Positions 54,405 to 64,000 of a stretch of DNA of 64,000 nt are shown piece after piece. Both the position numbers and the translations under genes were made by a program. Each line of letters opens with the position of its first letter. Positions within the stretch are counted from its first letter, which is position 1. Origin of the DNA: Craspedostauros australis (Eukaryota; Bacillariophyta; Bacillariophyceae; Mastogloiales; Achnanthaceae); the NCBI GenBank assembly GCA_026770025.1, contig JAMXDE010000014.1, positions 1,889,828 to 1,953,827 on the forward strand, in the 5' to 3' direction. Below the pieces are notes generated by a model. It saw only the letters and a program-made list of their open reading frames with translations. It did no database searches and had not been told where the DNA came from.

Positions 54405-55791
54405 AGCAGTTCACTCCAGCAACAGCGCTTGAGGAGCGAACACATCATGGAGTGGAGTAGCGCAGACGGCAAAGTCTGAGCAATTTGATAGCAATTAGAT
54501 ATTCTCTATATTACTTATCAAGAGAGCCTTCAGACTCGCATGTCGTGTGACCTGTACGAGTAGTCGCGGTGCGGGCACGGTGCAAAGAGATGACGAGCCA
54601 TCAATCCAATGCCGCATCGCACATGCCAAGTCATGCATCAATTCAATGCCAACGCTCGTGTTGAGTGAAAAGACGAAAGTTGGTTTGCACATGCCGAAGA
54701 GAGTGCCGCAAGCGGAACCACCACGACATCAAACAATCGCTCGATCATTGTGAAGTTCAGTTGCGCGGCGTTTTGATGTGACGGGGAGACGAGATGGTTG
54801 TGAGTGTGAATGTCGGTGGGCGAGGAGCATGGAATATGAGCGCCGTGGAGCCAGCGCCGTGGAGCCTCCGCTGGATTCACATTCATATTCGTCATCTTGA
54901 CCATTGGTGTCTTGTGATGCGTGAGCGTTTGCTCTGTTGTTCGGGCCAGGCATTGGGGCAGCAGATGAGCCAAGCAATGAAGCAAGAACCATGCGCCTCG
55001 CCAATTGCGCTTTGGTCATGCTTCATGCGATCGCTCGCCGCCGGCGGAGTACGCGAGGCTTGATGCGGTCCAACCACTTTGCTGGGATGGCGACTGCTCC
55101 AGCATCCAAAGCGATGCGTCTCATGCGCAGTGCATTGGTGCCATGCGATGCTTCGCTCCCAAGCCGTTGCTTTCCACACCTCAGAACGAATTCGCCGCAG
55201 GGTGAGAGTCTTGCTCCGTGCTCCAGCTTGACGATTTGACGACTTGGGCATCGGCATCATCTGTCGAAAGATACGCGGAACCGAAGTCGACGCCAAGAGA
55301 TCGCGCGCGTCGCCCACATGATGCGTGGTCCGACCTCAGCTCTCTCGTCCATCACCTGCACTTTTCCGCGCAACACGTGTGCCTGCCTAGTTCAGTTGGC
55401 GGAATTGAAGCAGCGAAGACCGCGGTCATTATCTCAGAGGTGTTTGTACCAATAGTCGTACGAGTAGAGGGCAGTGTGCTCGTACGAGTATCATGGTGGT
55501 TGGAGACCATGGTGCGCGTAGTTGTTGTGTGCTGTGGTGTTGGGTGAAAGGAGCGCACACGATCTTGGTGGTGTTGGTGATGTCTCCCTCTTCCACGATC
55601 TTCTGCTTCTTGGATTCTCGTTCTCAGTTGTTGATGTGGAGGTTGTGCGTGTTTGTCTTGTTGTGACATGCATAGCTCAACGTAAAATATGAAATATCAA
55701 TACGCACTAGCTTGATACCACAATCACAATTTACAAAGGTTGAAGTTGTCGGCGCGACGTGGCCACAGACAGCAAGCCAAAATGATGTTAA
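54405..55791. other. Arm tail following BTB half D, no gene recognised
   Basis: Near-exact copy of 33288-34674; one visible difference is G for T near 55627. Nothing recognisable as coding. Similarity ends at 55791, where ATGTTAA is followed by different sequence. Confidence 0.5.
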
Positions 55792-56384
55792 GACCCGCCT
55801 GAGCGAAAATAGTACACCTTTCTCGGGAACGTCGTTTCTGTGTTGAAAAAAACTGCGTATATCTCTTCTCCTACATCAAATACATCATATGGAAAGAACT
55901 AGAATTGTTCCGTCCAATCATTTTAAAGTTATGGAGGGTTGAAAATCATGTCGAATCTACCTATTAGGTGAATAACGCACAGACGCTACAATGCTCATTG
56001 ACGCTTCGATAGAGTCGCAGTGGTCATTCATCCCAAAACGTTCTTTTTTCTTCCATCGTTTGGGCTTTGTTCGCGATTCTTGAATTTCCGGAGAGTGACT
56101 CTACCTTGTGCTCGCACAGAATCGTTGGTGTGAACACAAAACTTTTGTTGCATGGAGAGTGATGTGATGTATTGTGATGCAGTGCGATGTGCCATGGGCC
56201 GTCAACCAGGATGGTAGGCATGGTCCTTGTTCCTCTTCCTCCTGTCTGTTATGTCAGCGTGGTAGCAAGGGGGATGGACAGGCTGCAATGCACGAGACGC
56301 ATACGATGCAAGTTGTGCAGCGCTGAAATAGATGGTGCGAATTGCTGGTCCCAAGATGGAAATGGATTGCACCCTCGCCACAGT
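55792..56384. other. Unique sequence, no gene recognised
   Basis: AT-richer, short frames only, directly before the telomere-like repeats. Confidence 0.45.
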
Positions 56385-56410
56385 CCTGTACGCAGTGGCA
56401 ACCCCAACCC

Positions 56411-56486
56411 ACACATCTCTGACCCTAACCCTAACCCAGGTCTTGGCCCTCTGGACCCCTAGCCCTAACCCCAGCCCTAACCCTAA
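56411..56486. repeat. Interstitial telomere-like CCCTAA repeats
   Basis: Degenerate CCCTAA units: TGACCCTAACCCTAACCCAG, then AGCCCTAACCCCAGCCCTAA and CCCTAACATT. CCCTAA/TTAGGG is the telomere unit of diatoms and many other eukaryotes. Interrupted units and variant spacing show that it is not a functional telomere end here. Confidence 0.75.
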
Positions 56487-56745
56487 CATTGAGTAACTTC
56501 ATGGCTCTGTCTGAGTAATGTCAGCCACACGCAGTTGCCTCCCTCGTCTCTTCCAAGTTGCCGAAACTCCAACCGGAACCCCAACCCTAACTCTAGCCCT
56601 GAACAACTGCTTCCCTCCTCCCTAACCCAAACCCAAGCCAGAACCCCAGCCCTAACTCTAACCCTGAGCAACCTCATGACTCTGTCTGAACAACGTCATC
56701 TGCACACAGTTACCTCCTCCGTCGCTCTGGTGTTGCCCTTGTCGC
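56486..56745. repeat. Tandem subtelomere-like spacer units
   Basis: Two related units: TGAGTAACTTCATGGCTCTG (56490-56555, then on to CAGTTGCCTCCCTCGTC) and TGAGCAACCTCATGACTCTG (56664-56733, then CAGTTACCTCCTCCGTC). They are about 177 bases apart and separated by further degenerate CCCTAA-like units (56580-56665). The combination looks like a subtelomeric minisatellite. Confidence 0.65.
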
Positions 56746-57434
56746 GAACTCTTGCTTTTCTCCCACTTTTTTGCTTCCCGCACTGTTTCGATCCATTTCA
56801 ACGGCCGCCGTTCCAGCGTTTTTGATTCGATTTCAATCATTTTCGCTGTTTCTTTCACCGAAGGTATCCCCAAAACGTTCTTTGAACTCTTTGGCGCCAA
56901 TGAAAAGTAATCAATATTGTCGATTGTGACTGCGGTATCCGGACAGACGCCATATCTGCTGAGTAAAACCAGGCGCCTTGGCATGAAGGCTTCGTTCAGA
57001 ATCTCAACGCACGAGCCATCCAAAGAGACAGACTCAGAGAAACAAAGACAAGAAACAAGTCAACACAAGAGATGAAAGGGGCCACGTGTTGACTGGTGGG
57101 AAACATCGCGTCGCGTGGCTTCGCATCATCCGTTGCCATTTCCATTTCCATCGGCATCCCTTGGCAACTGCACGTACCATACTCGCTCGCCATCATCTTT
57201 TTTCAATCAAGAGCATCATGCACAAACACGTTCATCTTCTGAAGTGCTTCATCCCGCGCCCAACTGCCATCTCTCATTGCTTCGATCAATTGACCGATCG
57301 CCGCTCGTGTTCAGTTGGTGGGTTGTACCGTTACGGTCACTCATTCCTGCTTGTGCGACCGTGACAATTCCAACGCATCACAACGCATCACACCACACCA
57401 CAACACACCACCACCCACCACAACGCAAAGAGAA
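56746..57434. other. Sequence without recognised genes
   Basis: Only short frames; a minus-strand frame at 56658-57023 runs into the telomere-like repeats and is not credible. CACACCA-type low-complexity sequence lies at 57380-57425. Confidence 0.4.
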
Positions 57435-59694
57435 ATGAACATGGCAGACGATCCCTCCATCTCATTGGAGGATGAGGATAACAAATCCTCCATGAGCTTC
57501 GACTCCAAGGCCAACGAGATGTGCCTCAACACGCTCGGCGGTCCCACCAAGCCCAAGACCAGATCCTGCAAGCTTCTCAATGTCCCCAAGACAAGACCAG
57601 ATCCTGCTGCAAAATGAGGGACATCCTCCTGGCCGCAGCGGATTCTGATCCTTCGTCTCTCACAAAGGCGGGATGTTCCAGGACGATCCGCGAGTGGGTG
57701 AGAGGCACGGATATGGCACCAGCGCCTGTGGTCTTCAAAGGTGAAAAATCCGACATCGCGGTCTCCGCCTACGTTGACGATCAGAGGGTGCGCGGCAGGG
57801 GCATTTACGAAATCCGCACGAGAGCCATCACCCACCAGACCACCGAATTCTGGATATGGAAGGTCAAGTACGAGCACATGCTGCCGCCCAGACATCAAAC
57901 CCGAATCGAGACCGGAGATCCGCCGGATTTCAAACCCTGGCTTGCGCCAAAAGATTCGGATACCGATTTCGTTGGCACGTTCTCAGGGTCGCATTGCGAC
58001 CCGACTGGTCATCTGAGGGGGCCAAGACATTCATGGCCAGATCCATATCTACGTCAACGCCACAAATTCGTCAATTGGATCAGCATCGGATATACCACAC
58101 CCTCTTCGAACCTTCCAACAACCTCCCCCGCAAAACCACACAATCACGAAGAACGATCTCATCCTCCTTCACATTGATCATGCCAGATCGAAACTGGATT
58201 CTACCAATCAGAAGGGACCAACAGCTGTGTTTGCTGGAGTCGAGAGGGGCCCCAATCGCCTGCGCCAGCGTCCGATCCGCGGATCCCAACAAGGCCATCG
58301 ATTCTGGGCCACACTGCCAGCTACACAGGCCCACCATGCTGTGGCTCGGCGATGCGTCCGTGTTTGATGGCGAAGACATGGAGATCATGAAGCATGTTGA
58401 TCCAGAGGTCCACCTTGGCAGCAAGCTGCAATTGCTACCAAGTTCATTTCGATTCGAAAGGTTTGGACGTCATGCAACGCATCGCAGAAAGCAAGGACGG
58501 CACTGATGCTCTGCACATCATCATGTCGAAGAGGCGTCCCCACGAACAAGCGGACCCACCTTGCTCTACGCCTATGATGCCTTTGAGGTCGTGTCGGTCC
58601 GCATTACAACCTGCAACAGGTCTGGCATGGTTGGAATGTGGCGGCGTCTGCGCGGAAACCAACGTGCTTGGTGATGAAGAATTTGGTCCCAGCTGGCATC
58701 AGGTGAGTGCCAATTATTGTCGATGTTGTTGCTGCTGTGTATGCTTGTGTTGTTCACTCGCGCATTTGCACCTGGCATGTGCGCGGCGCAGAGCAGACCA
58801 AAAAATCAGGAATGGAAAGCGTGCACAAAACAGGCGCATTGAAGGAGTATGACTTTCCAAGCTTGTGGGAGCACTTGTCATTGACTCTTTCATTCCATTC
58901 CATTTGTGTCCCCACTTCACTTCATGTCATACTCACAATTGAATCAATGTCCGATTGGTTGGCATGGCATGATATGATACGAACTGCGCCCATTCTGTGG
59001 TACTGCTCGCACACACTCTCATCCCGAATGATGGACTCCACTCCAACCATGTGTCTGAATTGCGGCAATATCGTCTTGCTGGAGGGCGCGGTGCACGAAA
59101 AGCGCACCAAACCACACGAAGACTTCATCGCAGTTGCTGAGGATTTGATTTGGTCGAAAAAATGAAAAGCCAAAACATTGGCCATCCGCGGCGGATCCGG
59201 CGGAGGATTGTTGGTGCGAATGATTTTGTGATGCTCCTGGACTGTTCAGCGCGGTGCGTTGGGCAGTCTCGATCCGTGTCGTCAAGCAGTCAAAGATCTG
59301 CATTCGGACGATGCAGCTATATGCGCGACGAATTTGGATCCGGACGCGTCCGATTGGAGGTGTTCATGGGGCAGACCTCGCTGTACCACAGCATCAAATA
59401 GGATCCAAATTTTCTACCAATCCTATTCACTGCCGCACGAACGATGATCGGATACACCCAGCGCCTGTGTGAAAGATGATGAAGAAGCTGTGGAGATTGG
59501 TTCAGGGAAAGCGATGGCTGACATGCTACGATGAGAATGCGGAGGGCAGGAACGGTCTGCCTGCAACGCCGAAGCAGGACGCCTTCATGACTGCGCTGGC
59601 GTACGATTTCATGTTCAAGAAGTTGTCGAAGGATGCCAAAAAGTCAGCTGACGAGTATTGGACTGGATTTGGATTGATGCACGCAGTGTTCTAA
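57435..59694 (+). pseudogene. Broken plus-strand coding region of unknown function
   Basis: Protein-like text appears in changing frames: MNMADDPSISLEDEDNKSSM (57435), MRDILLAAADSDPSSLTKAG and YVDDQRVRGRGIYEIRTRAI (57616-57840), WIWKVKYEHMLPPRHQTRIE, MLWLGDASVFDGEDMEIMKH (near 58340), GLDVMQRIAESKDGTDALHI (near 58465), GPSWHQ followed by a GGTGAGT donor-like site (58702), CLNCGNIVLLEGAVHEKRTK (59050-59165), and a last intact piece of 72 codons at 59476-59694 (MMKKLWRLVQGKRWLTCYDE). Some frame changes could be introns, but others lack splice sites, so decay is likely. No domain recognised. It may belong to the same mobile or subtelomeric family as the neighbour at 60-63.7 kb. Confidence 0.35.
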
Positions 59695-60005
59695 TCGTGT
59701 ATCATACCATACATAGCAAGCACATGTGCGAATTGAGTAGATGCACGGCGATGGTGGTTCCATTGTGCATGTCAAGATCATAGCAACCGATAACATCAGA
59801 GCCACTCTATACATACCAACAACAGCTTCCTCTCGTAATCCCTGTGGACACGCAGTTACTGCAGTTGATATCGCCATGCCTGCAACTTGATAGTATCAAT
59901 GTGACACAGAGTATAGTATCGTAGAATAGAATGCAATATACTAATGTTGGCATACTTGCGGCGGTCGTCAGGATCAATCATCGGAAGGTAGCAGGTTGCC
60001 ATCAA
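59695..60005. other. Intergenic sequence
   Basis: 311 bases between the two broken coding regions; nothing seen. Confidence 0.4.
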
Positions 60006-63000
60006 TCACATCAGCGTCCTGCCCGTCGTATGGGCGATCATCCAGAACCTGCTCTTCGTGCGCTTCTTCGCTTGAGTGTTCTCCTTGGATGCCATGATCC
60101 GCAGTTCATGCATCTCGTTCAGGCACTCTTCGCACTCCTCGTCATCCAAGTAGCCATTGTTCTCGAGGTATCTCTCCGCTCGACCGTCAGGAGCTGCCAG
60201 GAAGCATTTCAGGTACGTGATGTCCACCTTGATCCTCTGCTCCCAATCAAGCAAGAAAGGCCCGGCCATCAGCTCTTCGTGAAGCACATGAGCGCTCCTC
60301 CTCGTGTCCGGGTTCCTGCAAGCAATCGCAGCATCGCACACAATCTGCGCCACTTGTTTCGACATGGACGGTACCTTGGTTGCCGGAGGTGCTGATGGAT
60401 CCTTCTTCGTGAGGTGGCTTTGTCTGGATGGCAGATCGCCCATCCCTGCCTGATGGATTGAGGGAAGTCCACTGTGGCATTTCGTTCACAATTTGCCGTT
60501 TCTGCTGCTGCTGTTGCTGGTTCCAGAACACGCGAAGTGAGAACGCGTTTGAGCACTTCCGTCTTGGTGGTGCTCTTGTTTGTTGTTGTTGCGTGTCGTC
60601 GCTCAGTCGGTTGTGAGCCGCGGATATTCTGTGGATCCATCACGAATGCTGGTGAGACCTCGGTGATGTCCTCATCATTGCAAGTGACATCGAGATGGAG
60701 AATGTCGAACTTGTCGATCTTGCCCTGCGTGATAGTCTCTGGATGCGTCAAGCCCGATGATGCTGTGACCTGGATTTTGTCATCAATCAGATCAATTGAT
60801 GGGTGGCGCGAACGGAAACTCGGTTGGTCGCGAATGCTTTTTCCTTTCCGTCCACACCACAGATGATGGCATGTCCCAATCTGCTCAGATCCAACAGAAG
60901 CGTCGTTGTCCCCTTGATGTTGGCAGCTTTCAGCACTGTGAAAATATCGCCTTCGGTGGCAATCTTTGCGTCCCTGGCACTGTCCACATACAACCTGAGT
61001 TGACGCGAGACAAAACCGAAGTGTCCGTCCAAAGCACTCTTACCAGCTTGTGCCTCAGTGTACAGCCATTGGATGATTTGGAGTCGTGGTTTGGGAGGGC
61101 GGGTTCCGGTGGTCTTGCTGTGCTTTTGCCTTCGTGGATGATGCAGCCTTCGCGTCATGATAAGATGACTGTTCTGTGTTGATTTTGGGGGGAGGTGGAT
61201 ACTTAGCCTTGTCCTTGTGCTTGCCTTTGTTCTTGCCCGTCACCTTCCGCTTCTTCTTCTTCTCTGGCATCGTGTATTCAACTTCAACCTCTCCCTGGTT
61301 TAGTCCATGCATGTACCTCATCAGTGCCGGACTCGCGAAACAACTGGCATTATCACTTTGGAATACGACCTCTTGACCCCCTTGTGAAGCTTCGGAAGCA
61401 CGGTAGCATGAAGAATCTTGATCGCACCAGCAACTTGGACATGATCCTGCTTGTTCCGCCCCTTCATCACCATGTCAATGAATCGGTACTCGAACTTACC
61501 GTTCTTGTATGGATTGTCAATGACACCTAGGAGAAACATTCCATTTTTTCCGAAGAACGCTTTCTGAGCTTCCTGATTCTCCGTTGGGAGGATGCGTTGC
61601 TTGTGATCAAGCACGGCAATGATGCGATCTGGATGATCCTTGAGGCGCTCCTTTTCCTCCGTGATCTTCTGCGCTTGTACCTTTCGTCTCACTTGGTGGG
61701 CCATGTACTGGCGCAGCGCGTCATCACACAGGTTAATTGCTGCAGCCATGCGATCCAATTCAAATGTGTTGCCGGTGATGCTGTTGGTGGCAGTTTTCAT
61801 GAAGTTGCGAACGCGAATCGGGAAGAACGTCATGACATCTGCACATTGCTTGCATGCTTGGTTCACAAACGGGAGGGAGCCATTTGTCAGAGCGAACTCT
61901 GCGGAATGTAGATTATCCGCGGGTGACTTCACCTGGATGTGTTTGTTTGCGTATTCCCATTTTGCAAATGAAAGAACAGAATCACTGTCTGTGATGATGG
62001 CCTGTGCCTCATTGAGAAGTTCAGACACGAGCTCTTTGTCTTGATGTTCCTTGTTCTGAGTCCGAAGCAGTTCCATGACTCTCTTGATCATGCTTTGGAA
62101 GTGCATGAATACAGTCAGAGTGTCTGTGTAGAAGGAGGACAGGCCAGTTTGACACTTGCCACGTCGCGTGGAGCAATGTCAGGATACTCCTGAAGGCAGG
62201 CATACCAACTGGGTCATCTGTTGTGTTCTTGTACTTGGCAAAGAGCTGCTCTTCTGATATTGATCCGCAAATGAAGATGGGCAGGTCTGGGAACAGAACA
62301 CCAGCCAACTTGACGCTCCTTGTGATGCCTGGCCGGTACTGGAACATGGAAGTGAGAAACGAGACTACACCCTGGAGACTAGATTCCTTGACACGGTACT
62401 TGTAGTCTGCGTGTGGAAACTTGCCGCCAGAGAGGATCATGCCACCAACATGTGACAGTCGCCTGTGTCCTGTACGAGACATGGATCGGCGTCCAAGCTT
62501 TGATCTTTGCCTTGTCTCCTTTCGACAAGCTACTGTAGTGCGCGGCCAGGATTCGGGTGCAGCGCCTGGAGTCACAGGTCATTGCCAAAACCGCACGAGC
62601 AGTCAGCGATAGGTCTTGATTCCCCCAGAAGGCTAAATGACAGAGAGTCTGCTCCAGCAACAAGGAGGGAGCTGTTTGCGATGTCGCACGAAGGTCATGG
62701 CTTCTGAAAGCTGTTCGGGGGGTTCTCTGCCAGGAAACATGTGCTGGGTTGACCCACCACAAACTCCATCCCAGACTCGGTTGATGAGACTCCAACGACC
62801 AGTCGCTGTCTTTCGTGGGAGACGTTCAATCCATCCACATGGAACCGTGAGAGGGGTTTGATGCTAATGCCAGCTGCTTCAAAAATGGCTTGCAGCATTT
62901 CTCTTCGATTCACCTTGCCCTCGTTGGCTGGAACGAACGCAGCATCCGTGTCATCCTCACTGGTTGTACTCGCACAATCCGACTCGCACTCTTCCATAGA

Positions 63001-63721
63001 CACAGCGACATCTCGTCGCGCGAGCACATCAATCTCCTTCCTGTCGATGTGGCGCCCTGCATCTGGTTGCTGATGATTTGCGCTTGGGACGTGTGGGCGC
63101 AGCAGCATCACCACAAGTCCCAATGGAGAACGAATTGGCCTGTGGTACAAAGGCATTCACACCTGTTGTGACGTGCACCTCGCTGATGGATGATGCACAG
63201 TTTGGGCAAAATGGTGGCCTACTGCAGTGACTGCAGAACAGGGTCAGACATTGCTTGCAAGGCATGATACCAAAGCAGTTGGGCCCATGTAGTCAGATGT
63301 TGGAGTTGCCATGCTGTTGTTGGGGTGGAATGTAGAGTATGGTAGACCACCCACGCCTGTACCGATGTAGCTGGGGATGCAAAAGGAAGGAGGTGGTATG
63401 TTGGGAGGGACATGATGATTCGCAACCATGGGGAGAGGAGGACTGTGAACGCTTGCCATTGTGGTTTGGTCCAACAGGTGCAGAGTATTGGTACGTTGCG
63501 TAGTGCCCATGAGGTGGTTGGGGATAGATGGATGTGCCAGCAGTTGCTGTTTGACGTTGCACCTTTGATTGGGATGGATTGGGGTCGCTGCTCGAATCCT
63601 CGCGTGGACGGGTCATGATGCGATAGCGATGGTGGCTGACGGACGATGTGGGTGGGGGGGAAGGCACAGATGATTCTGAATGATCTCGATGTTGGGGAGC
63701 ACCTGAGTGTTGTGCTGACAT
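60006..63721 (-). pseudogene. Frameshifted transposase-like gene of unclassified type
   Basis: Read leftward from an ATG at 63721. A Pro/Ser-rich start (MSAQHSGAPQHRDHSESS), a Cys cluster MPCKQCLTLFCSHCSRPPFC (63265-63190, CX2CX4CX2CX5CX2C), an acidic stretch (MEECESDCASTTSEDDTDA), then GGMILSGGKFPHADYKYR and YRPGITRSVKLAGVLFPDLP (62450-62270). Next AVLDHKQRILPTENQEAQKA (Asp codon near 61608) with FFGKNGMFLLGVID and RFIDMVMKGRNKQD, then SDNASCFAS (about 61345), a Lys-rich linker KKKKRKVTGKNKGK, and TEAQAGKSALDGHFGFV (Glu near 61056). The spaced Asp, Asp and Glu within such motifs is what a DDE/RNase H-fold transposase would show. At least five frame changes are needed to read it through. Downstream pieces (60443-60006) are acidic and helical. 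Assignment as transposase is inference; I recall no family name. Confidence 0.5.
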
Positions 63722-63961
63722 TGCAGATACGAGAGCACAGCAGACAGCGACAACAATACACAACAAACCAAAATGACACATGCATATTCGTTCACAACAG
63801 CATGAGGGATGTGTTTGTGTCGAGATCGGCAGCAACAGTTCAACGGTCGCTCTTGGTGCATACGTGGTTGCGATTGGAGAATGTATGTGGAACCATCTGC
63901 GATTTTTATTCTGGCGAAAGAGTGAGTGTGACGCGGCGCCAACACAACGAGAGAGCAAGCG

Positions 63962-63963
<2 letters not shown>

Positions 63964-63993
<30 letters not shown>
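63964..63993. repeat. GA dinucleotide microsatellite
   Basis: About fifteen uninterrupted AG units at the right edge of the window. Confidence 0.95.
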
Positions 63994-63999
<6 letters not shown>

Positions 64000-64000
64000 C

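Larger units (their letters stand above)
46620..55791 (+). repeat. Segmental duplication arm 2 (ANK C - SR gene - ANK D)
   Basis: Counterpart of 21667-34674 in the same orientation, 9.2 kb long. Shorter because it lacks the arm 1 stretch from about 23390 to 26250 and has fewer ankyrin repeats in its second gene. See arm 1 for the comparison. Confidence 0.85.

Noticed and set aside
56658-57023. 121-codon minus-strand frame
   Set aside because: Runs into the subtelomere-like repeat units and lacks protein character beyond the repeat.

Overview
The window looks like nuclear DNA of a photosynthetic stramenopile, most likely a diatom. Genes are compact with no intron or a single short one. Five of the ten host genes begin with a signal-peptide-like segment ending in a small residue followed by Phe (GA-FTP, SA-FAS, EA-FLH, DA-FKI, RA-FAS), the pattern of diatom bipartite plastid targeting. 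The retroelement is a Ty1/copia element, abundant in diatoms. Species cannot be named from sequence alone.

Positions 1-21.2 kb are ordinary host genes: a PPR protein, a plastid protein interrupted by an in-frame TGA, a plastid fibrillin (PAP), an AAAP-type amino-acid transporter, a plastid-type fructose-1,6-bisphosphatase (one intron), an Aurora-like protein kinase (one intron), a UMP/CMP-kinase-like protein fused to a C-terminal CaMKII-association-like domain, prefoldin subunit 6, the ribosome-biogenesis factor NOC2 (one intron), and a histone-deacetylase-fold protein with a targeting leader. Three splice junction pairs were placed from GT/AG sites and frame continuity.

Positions 21.7-55.8 kb are a large, decaying segmental duplication. 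Arm 1 (about 21.67-34.67 kb) holds ankyrin gene A, a Ser/Arg-rich gene, and ankyrin gene B. Arm 2 (about 46.62-55.79 kb) repeats the order with ankyrin genes C and D. Comparing the four copies shows that the ancestor was one ankyrin-BTB fusion protein. Copies A, B and C now have TAA where copy D has CAA at the ankyrin/BTB junction, while D is broken elsewhere. The last 2.1 kb of the two arms is almost identical even though it is already pseudogenic, so it was copied or converted recently.

Between the arms lie a poorly understood stretch (34.7-38.0 kb) and a dead Ty1/copia element on the minus strand (about 38.0-45.6 kb) with diverged LTRs, five in-frame stops and one frameshift.

Positions 55.8-64 kb look subtelomere-like: degenerate CCCTAA (telomere-type) repeats with a tandem spacer at 56.4-56.75 kb, a broken plus-strand coding region, and a frameshifted minus-strand gene (60.0-63.7 kb) carrying motifs that look like a DDE transposase of a kind I cannot name. 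The window ends in a GA microsatellite.
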